From assembly GCA_949126835.1 (NCBI GenBank), contig OX421495.1, forward strand, positions 2,679,508 through 2,743,507: a stretch of DNA of 64,000 bases. Reading direction: 5' to 3'. The DNA is from Anisus vortex. Lineage: Eukaryota; Mollusca; Gastropoda; Planorbidae. The translations under genes and the position numbers were made by a program. The notes beneath the pieces are model-generated. The model was given only the letters and a program-made list of their open reading frames with translations. It was not told the DNA's origin and did no database searches. Position 1 is the stretch's first letter. Each line of letters opens with the position of its first letter. Shown here piece by piece: positions 57,401-64,000 of the stretch.

Positions 57401-59498
57401 ATGCTTTCACGTACCAAAAGAGTCTCTACCAAATCTTTTCTAGGCCTCAACTTCAACAGCGGCGTGCTGAGTCTGACTGAACAGAGTCCGCCCTTACCTT
57501 CATATACACAAAGACCGGCACATCTGAAATCATAAAAATAATATTTACAAAATAATTAAATATATCCCATATAAGTTTACAGACGTTTCTACTAGATAGA
57601 AGATTATTACATCCACTAGGCCCAAAACTCCTGCAGGGCGACAGGGATTGGTCAGTGACAGGGATAGAACCCGTGATGTGTTGGTTGACAGTGCGGTGAA
57701 CTAACCACAGGACCAGCTGGCCTCACTGCAATGTAGGCTACATTATAATATATAATTATTTGTTTGGGAATGTGATGCAGATTTTTCCTTGGATAAACAG
57801 GGTCCATCTTCAAAGCCAATATGATACAGCTTGTCTGAACTAGTCAGGAAAATCAACAATTTAAACACTATTTAAAACTATACCAAGACTAAGACTTATT
57901 AACTTAAACCATGGATTTATGGATTAGTTTTGAAAAAAGACAATGTCTAGTACTTGTCCGGCAGACCTATTATGTATGCCCTATTACCTATAACAAAAGG
58001 ATGGCGTCCACATATAGGTGAATTCCTATGACCAACTAAAGAATGTAAATTACCTAAACTTAAAATCAATATTATTTTTAAAAAGAATTTGTTTAAAATT
58101 TAAAAATAAAATGGCGGTTAATTTTAAAGTATCATGGATGTTCAGTAAATATTCTATTGGTGATTAAATTTCAATACAGTGTAGCCTAGCTTAAGAGTAA
58201 AGTAGTATAAAGTGTCTCAAGTTTTGATAAATAATTTACTGCTATGAGGTTATATATTTTAAAACAAAATAAACACAAAATAAATAAACGTGTACTCATT
58301 TTTTTTCCGAAAAATAAATTACAATTTTATTTTGATTTATTCTAATGTATAGGCCTACATACTGAAGAACAACATAGTTATTTTGGCATGATTTGTAAGG
58401 CTAGGGACGTTGTCATCATCAGACAAATGCAGATACAAATAGCTGTATGTCAAGACTATGTTTTTAATGGTTTTTAAAGCTTGTACAGGACTACATTATA
58501 CTTTAGGCCCCTATTTATATAAATGTTTTGTTTTCACTTGGTAGGATTTTAGACTTTTGTGTCCGATGCCCTATGTGTCCCTATGCCTAATGCCTATAGA
58601 TGCTAAAACGAGGACGAAGTTGTGTTATCAAACATTATTCTTTATTATTAAGATTATATTTATGCTAAGCATTATCTTATCTTATAAATTACAGACACTC
58701 CTTCTATAAGACGATTATTGCGTCCTAAGCTCATCTGCATATTTAGTCTAGTCCTGCATTTTTATTTGTGTTTTAAATTATGTTAATTACTGGTTTTCCT
58801 GGTTTGTTCAGGTAACCCATTCCATGCCCAGATGCCACTCGGGAAGAAAGAGTAGGCCTACTTGTAAGCATTTGTTCTTGCATAAAAGGGATAAGGAAAG
58901 TGTTTTTGTCCTTAAGTTTATCTAAGTCTGAGTATTGTAACAGATTAAAAAATAACTTGTGTTATATTTCTAAATTATCATTTAGGCCTAATCTAATGCT
59001 ACTTGACTTACTTAAATTAAGTATTAGCCTAATTCTAATAGGGGGCCTACTACTTTACTTTTACTCGTTGCCCTTAGATAAAGGCCTTAGGTGTTTCTGG
59101 GTTTTAGTCATAGTGATTTACCTATTGACTATTGGTGTTACATATTTGACAGGCTAAAAGTTGCTAAAAGTAAAGAAATAGTAAATTGTCAGCCAACAAT
59201 GGGTGTTAATTGAAACTTACAAAGTCATCCTCGGACTCCATTTAACTTCTATACTTGACAAACGTCCCCAGAAGTATCTTTCGTTGAATTCAAGAAACAT
59301 TGTTAGAATGTTTGGATTCGGATCAGACAACTCTAAGGATGGATCGACAGGGGACAAATCACGACACTTATTCTGATGGTCGTCGTCTTTAGACCTTTTA
59401 CTTTTATCGATCGCAACATTTTCCCTGTCTGCTAGCTGTGTGGCTGCCTCTCTGTCGAATTGTTCTTGCAATAAACGCGCTAAACGAAGATCTTCCAT
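53070..59498 (-). CDS. SPRTN: SPRTN (Spartan) DNA-protein crosslink metalloprotease, 693 aa
   Basis: SPRTN is the replication-coupled protease that digests proteins crosslinked to DNA. Model: join 59498-59221, 57523-57415, 56426-56382, 55995-55921, 54764-54536, 54415-53070; all junctions are GT-AG and in phase (2082 nt). The SprT domain is complete: FNERYFWGRL (72-81), VKWSPRMTL, LCAGLCVYEGKGGLCSVRLS, zinc ligands HEMIH (130-134, catalytic E131) and H149, then the zinc-binding HWWRCNGPCQNR and MTCGG region. The tail has SHP-like p97 boxes FVGKGNTL (257-264) and YAGQGYTLG (571-579), PIP-like RKTFNSFF (592-599), a bipartite KRK...KRQK (626-642), and UBZ4 with C672, C675, H687 and C691. It is longer than the roughly 490-aa human protein because of the disordered tail. 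SPRTN and the BH3 gene are in tandem on minus. Confidence 0.97.
54536..54764 (-). CDS. SPRTN: SPRTN coding exon 5
   Basis: Acceptor CCTTTCAG|ATTTAC, donor AGAAG|GTTTGT. Encodes IYHNFHDEVECYKQHWWRCN, the YYGYVKRSMNREPAP block and GGKFTKIKEPENY, the zinc-binding C-terminal part of the catalytic region. Confidence 0.95.
55538..55832. repeat. 25-bp minisatellite in SPRTN intron 4
   Basis: Unit GCAGGTAGAACAGAGTTAGC plus CTAAA, about 12 copies with few substitutions (CATAAA, AAATC, AGAATT). Confidence 0.95.
55921..55995 (-). CDS. SPRTN: SPRTN coding exon 4
   Basis: 75 bp, DHDGHGPNFKNHMNRINMAT and GANIS, between CCATAG and GTGAGT. Supplies the third zinc histidine (H149). Confidence 0.95.
56382..56426 (-). 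CDS. SPRTN: SPRTN coding exon 3 (HExxH exon)
   Basis: A 45-bp microexon, HEMIHAYLFITDNDR, between TTCACAG and GTAAGT. It carries the catalytic glutamate and two zinc histidines. Confidence 0.95.
56630..56755 (-). mobile_element. tRNA-derived SINE fragment in SPRTN intron 2
   Basis: ACCCCAACTAAGGTCAGGTA, AGGATTTGAACACAGGACCT and GCCAGCCGAACGTGC are the reversed body, B box and head of the 57036 family. Confidence 0.82.
57036..57300 (+). mobile_element. full-length tRNA-derived SINE in SPRTN intron 2
   Basis: The reference copy for the family: head GGTGGACGTGCTGCAGCGCG, TTCGGCTGGCGTACCAAAGG, B box GGTTCGAATCC at about 57087, body GAGTCTACCCAGCTCTGATG, TGCCGTGGCCACAGAAACTG and end TATGGATCAATTCGGTCC. 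Pol III transcription is inferred from the B box. Confidence 0.9.
57415..57523 (-). CDS. SPRTN: SPRTN coding exon 2
   Basis: Acceptor TGATTTCAG|ATGTGC, donor CTTTTG|GTACGT. Completes Leu93, then encodes CAGLCVYEGK through LRPRKDLVETLL. An internal GAAG|GTAAGG is not used, because the conserved GKGG stretch continues through it. Confidence 0.95.
58665..59155 (-). mobile_element. LINE 3' fragment in SPRTN intron 1
   Basis: Matches 8203-8600 across TCTTATAAATTACAGACACT, CCATTCCATGCCCAGATGCC and GGGAAGAAAGAGTAGG, in the same orientation as SPRTN. It ends 66 bp from the exon 1 donor. Confidence 0.85.
59221..59498 (-). CDS. SPRTN: SPRTN coding exon 1
   Basis: ATG at 59498; 92 codons plus two bases to donor ACTTT|GTAAGT. 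MEDLRLARLLQEQF resembles the N-terminal helix of other SPRTN proteins; the SprT fold starts near DPNPNILTMFLEFNERYF. Confidence 0.95.
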
Positions 59499-61385
59499 TT
59501 TAGCCTATTGAGTTACATTGAATGCCGACTAAATCGGAACTTGTATATCATTTAATTATAAACCTAATTCTTAATAACAATCATTAACTAGTTTCTTCTA
59601 CAAATTTGCAAGTCATCAGCTTTTATATTTTGAAATGGTAAATGATGTTATCATGATGTTATTATTATAAGCGGGGACTAAGGGGACACCAATCCCATCA
59701 CTCGTTTTATCACTGACATGTATAAACACTGATTTCGAATTATTTTCTTTTTAATTGATTTAATGTTGATGTGGAGGACAATACAAAGAGACTAATAGAC
59801 CGCACAAAAATATTGAACAACTATCGGAAAAATCAACCACTAAATTGTGCATATTATAATACACTAAGCAAATATTGCATGAGTTGTATTAAAGTAGCAT
59901 TTGCTTAAGCAAATTAACAGTTAACCAAATAAAAAAAAGTGCTGTTTCTGTTACGGTTGTTTTTTTGTACGAAGTGGCTATTCGGACCCGGTAGACTTAG
60001 TGATAAATATTAGTATCGGTTAATTTATATAGGTTAGGGATGGATTTGTAGTATTTTTGGTAATAGTTAGTATCGGTTAGGTTATAAATGATAGGGATAG
60101 ATTTGGTATTTTCTGTGCTACTTCTTATAATATATATGGTAAAACAAACATTTTTTGTGTTTGTTTCCCTCTTTTTTGATGTTTTCTATGAGTTTTAAGG
60201 AATTCTCACTGAAGCCGGGTCCGAATAGCCATTTCATGCTAAAGGGACCCGGGTCCGAATAGCGGCAGCCGCCTTTTTTGTACTGAAAAAAAAAATTAAC
60301 ATTATATATGGACACATCTTTTTGCATCATGTATTAAAATAACTATTATGTAAATTTCATGTAGGACTACTGCTATTTGATACTAAAGAAAAAGGAGCGT
60401 TGGAGTGCCACTAAGTCACTAAGCAACTTAGATCTGTGGTTTAAATACAGGTAAAAACATCAGGTGCTTTCCCCAGGTGTGAAGCATGTCAGAGTTTTCT
60501 AAGCTCTGTTGGGTACATGGAATCTGTTAGGGAAAGGAAAACATTCTCCCTGAGACCAATTTGATCCATGGGGCCAGTGAAGCAGCAGTTTCCGTGTCCA
60601 GCACAATGCACATCCACCTTTAGAGGAGGTAATGGCAGCTGGGCATTGTGTTGACCACACAATTCTCTTGTATGCAGTGAAAACTTAAACCGGTGAGCCC
60701 TGATACATCATGAATGAAGCAACTTAATTTTTTTGGTTACTTTTACGTTACCCTACAGTGAGGTGTCATACAGTAAAGAAATTATATTTGAAAACCGATT
60801 CAAGAATTATTTTTTTCTTTACATAGACATAAACTGGAAGAATTACTTTTTCTAAAGTCTAGTTTAAAGTACATGCATTATTTATAGAATTACATTGGTA
60901 AAAAGTAAATTGCTAGAGAGTTATATCTGTTTAAACTGTTGGCGCATAGACTATAGCATATATCGCCCACTCAGTATTGTCTTATTCTAACTAAAAATTT
61001 TCAAGTTTTCCAAAAATCTTTTTTATATGAAAAAACAACTACACACGATGTCCTATCTCAACTTTTCTACATATTATTATCAATTTATCTTTGTTTTAAC
61101 TAAAATATTTCAGTCTTCTCTAAACTTCAGATGCATTTTTCTCAAAACTATAGTCTGATGACATTATAGAACAAGATAATAATAATGAGGGGACGATATG
61201 AAGTGGTTGAACAGCCAGAGAAACTTGACAGACTGTCAACTCCTGCTGAAATATTACATTTATTATCAGCAATTTTGTCAGGACTCATGCAAGTGACCAA
61301 ACCTTAAAAAAATTTTCTAATTGCATCATTTTTAACACCAACTCCAGACATTTTTTAAGCATGTTGTTCTCTTTCACAAGATTAT
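59499..61385. other. sequence upstream of SPRTN
   Basis: No other gene recognised. GTGGCTATTCGGACCCGG at 59974 and CCGGGTCCGAATAGCC at 60215 are inverted repeats, probably the ends of a small transposon, with a partial third copy at 60249. A badly decayed SINE-like stretch lies at about 60440-60715. Confidence 0.5.
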
Positions 61386-62846
61386 TTAGTTTATAATGTA
61401 TAAATTAGAATTTCATATATATTTCAGTATTTAAATTTAGTTTATGTATAAATTAGAATTTCATATATATTTCAGTATTTAAATTTAGTTTATAATTTAT
61501 AAATTAGAATTTCATATATATTTCAGTATTTAAATTTAGTTTATGTATAAATTAGAATTTCATATATATTTCAGTATTTAAATTTAGTTTATAATTTATA
61601 AATTAGAATTTCATATATATTTCAGTATTTAAATTTAGTTTATGTATAAATTAGAATTTCATATATATTTCAGTATTTAAATTTAGTTTATAATGTATAA
61701 ATTAGAATTTCATATATATTTCAGTATTTAAATTTAGTTTATAATTTATAAATTAGAATTTCATATATATTTCAGTATTTAAATTTAGTTTATAATTTAT
61801 AAATTAGAATTTCATATATATTTCAGTATTTAAATTTAATTTATGTATAAATTAGAATTTCATATATATTTCAGTATTTAAATTTAGTTTATAATTTATA
61901 AATTAGAATTTCATATATATTTCAGTATTTAAATTTAGTTTATAATTTATAAATTAGAATTTCATATATATTTCAGTATTTAAATTTAGTTTATAATGTA
62001 TAAATTAGAATTTCATATATATTTCAGTATTTAAATTTAGTTTATGTATAAATTAGAATTTCATATATATTTCAGTATTTAAATTTAGTTTATAATGTAT
62101 AAATTAGAATTTCATATATATTTCAGTATTTAAATTTAGTTTATAATTTATAAATTAGAATTTCATATATATTTCAGTATTTAAATTTAGTTTATAATGT
62201 ATAAATTAGAATTTCATATATATTTCAGTATTTAAATTTAGTTTATGTATAAATTAGAATTTCATATATATTTCAGTATTTAAATTTAGTTTATAATGTA
62301 TAAATTAGAATTTCATATATATTTCAGTATTTAAATTTAGTTTATAATTTATAAATTAGAATTTCATATATATTTCAGTATTTAAATTTAGTTTATAATG
62401 TATAAATTAGAATTTCATATATATTTCAGTATTTAAATTTAGTTTATAATATATAAATTAGAATTTCATATATATTTCATTATTTAAATTTAGTTTATAA
62501 TGTATAAATTAGAATTTCATATATATTTCAGTATTTAAATTTAGTTTATGTATAAATTAGAATTTCATATATATTTCAGTATTTAAATTTAGTTTATAAT
62601 GTATAAATTAGAATTTCATATATATTTCAGTATTTAAATTTAGTTTATAATTTATAAATTAGAATTTCATATATATTTCAGTATTTAAATTTAGTTTATA
62701 ATTTATAAATTAGAATTTCATATATATTTCAGTATTTAAATTTAGGTTATAATGTATAAATTAAAATTTCAAATATATTTCAGTATTTAAATTTAGTTTA
62801 TAATGTATAAATTAGAATTTCATATATATTTCAGTATTTAAATTTG
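61386..62846. repeat. 51/47-bp AT-rich satellite, about 29 copies
   Basis: Unit contains TTAGAATTTCATATATATTT and CAGTATTTAAATTTAG. Long units have TTTATAATGTATAA or TTTATAATTTATAA; short ones lack four bases (TTTATGTATAA). Almost no other divergence. Confidence 0.96.
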
Positions 62847-63497
62847 AACTAAAAAAATACATTAAAAAAAAATAATTCTACCAAGCAGAAGTGTATTACC
62901 AGGTCTACAAATTGGCTAAATCGACAGTTATCCAGGAAAAGTATGTGAATTAATTTTCATTTTCTTAATCTATGGAAGCTTGTAAAATTGTTTTATAAGA
63001 AGCATTTTAATTAAACTTTTAATACATTTAATTTCAAGTATAAAATACTTAACAATTGACATGAAACCATTTTTAAAATTTAAATCATGACTTTTATTCC
63101 TCTGATTTGATTTAAATAATCCAAACCTTGCATTTTATGTCATCCAGAAAAGATTTTAAGAAAAGTCTCTTTTATTCAACAGGATAACTAAATCAACGCA
63201 CAAATGACTCTAAAACAGAAAACTAAATTTAAATATAAAAATTACCATTAACATCAACAACAAATTCTTTATCTAATCCAATATTAAATTATCTCTCAAG
63301 TGGCTTTAAAAGTATTGGGATAATATCATTCACTGATGAGACTTTAGCATATAAGTATAAGTACTTCACTGTATCAATAGTATCATTGTAATTCAGTGCC
63401 AGCCAGGGAGGGCTATTTGTGAGCGCACGTTTGTGTGTCCTTAATGAAACATTGTAGCGAGGAAGCCCTCAAATAATCTCCATGATATATTTTCACA
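62847..63497. other. AT-rich spacer
   Basis: Nothing recognised. Confidence 0.5.
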
Positions 63498-63709
63498 CTC
63501 TAGAACAGGTGTCGACAACCTACGGCATGCATGCCGGACTTGGCACGCAGAGCGATTTTCAATGGCACGCGGAAGACCCCCAAAATACAATTCAAGTAAC
63601 TTCTACAAGAAAGGAGCAGGGTGCCATTCAGGCTGCTGGCACGCTGAATGAATCAGAAATCCTACTTTGGCACACTTTGATCAAAAGGTTGCAGACCCCT
63701 GCTCTAGAA
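63498..63709. mobile_element. hAT-type MITE with perfect 8-bp TSD
   Basis: Element 63506-63701 runs from CAGGTGTCGACAACC to GGTTGCAGACCCCTG; CTCTAGAA flanks both sides exactly. A 92-codon plus frame across it is not a gene. Confidence 0.92.
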
Positions 63710-64000
63710 GTTCAAACATCAAGCAGAGTTAATGAAATATCATTCATGGGCATCACTTGAATTTCCTGGACAGTTGGTGTCGAGATCCTGCTTGTCTGTG
63801 AAAAGAAAGTTTTAGTTATTGAATGAGTGTTTCAAAATTTGGATAAATTTAGGTTTAACTTTAAGCACTGTCAAAAATGTATGTTTTATTTAAGCAAATT
63901 AACAAAATATTCTAAACATTATTCAGGATCATGTAACAAAAAATATGAAAAGAAAGGTACATAGGTTGGTAAGCTGATTTTTCACAAGGAGTAATTTTTT
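63710..64000. other. unassigned window end
   Basis: No gene or element recognised. Confidence 0.5.

Noticed and set aside
57491..57498. GAAG|GTAAGG as a SPRTN exon 2 donor
   Set aside because: Using it would delete the conserved GKGGLCSVRLS stretch and break the phase to the HEMIH exon; the donor at 57415 keeps both.
63482..63760. 92-codon plus-strand frame
   Set aside because: Lies across a hAT MITE with intact inverted ends and target duplication.

Overview
The window is eukaryotic nuclear DNA, most likely from a heterobranch (pulmonate-type) gastropod mollusc. The grounds are split genes with GT-AG introns, an AT-rich background, many tandem arrays, truncated LINEs, tRNA-derived SINEs and hAT/piggyBac-type MITEs, and conserved animal genes. 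The taxon is inferred from repeat style, not proven. About 5% of the window is coding.

Two genes can be supported, both on the minus strand. (1) SPRTN, the DNA-protein crosslink protease, is complete at 59498-53070. It has six coding exons in consistent phase and encodes 693 aa with a SprT HExxH metalloprotease domain, two SHP-like p97-binding boxes, a PIP-like box and a C-terminal UBZ4 zinc finger. (2) Downstream on the same strand is a BH3-only apoptosis regulator that I think is the most interesting object here. It has a non-coding first exon ending at 50695, a large coding exon at 47469-46066, a 27.8-kb intron and a terminal exon at 18298-17973. The joined 567-aa model has a BH3 helix whose core GRELRRMSDEF is the same as that of vertebrate BAD, and 28 residues upstream of the BH3 leucine an RSxSxP 14-3-3/Akt-type site placed as in BAD. 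It also has a TQT dynein-light-chain motif of the kind known from BIM and BMF, and a C-terminal hydrophobic anchor. A further exon at 16779-16555 can be joined in frame from an internal donor and would replace the anchor with a different 74-aa tail.

Region by region: 1-16.5 kb lies downstream of the BH3 gene and is a repeat landscape: a LINE 3' end, a 25-bp minisatellite, LINE fragments, hAT MITEs with 8-bp target duplications, a hAT-like element nested in a SINE and itself carrying a frameshifted LINE reverse transcriptase, and a piggyBac-like MITE. 16.5-18.3 kb holds the 3' exons of the BH3 gene. 18.3-46 kb is its giant intron, containing a 7.4-kb 26-bp satellite in unbroken register, a 2-kb 35/40-bp satellite, further minisatellites, SINEs and MITEs. 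46-51 kb holds the large exon, intron 1 and a candidate promoter. 53-59.5 kb is SPRTN, with LINE, SINE and minisatellite insertions in its introns. 59.5-64 kb is intergenic, with a 1.46-kb AT-rich 51/47-bp array and a hAT MITE.

The genes are not an operon and are linked only by position. If the readings hold, one repairs DNA-protein crosslinks at forks and the other transmits survival or death signals to the BCL-2 machinery.
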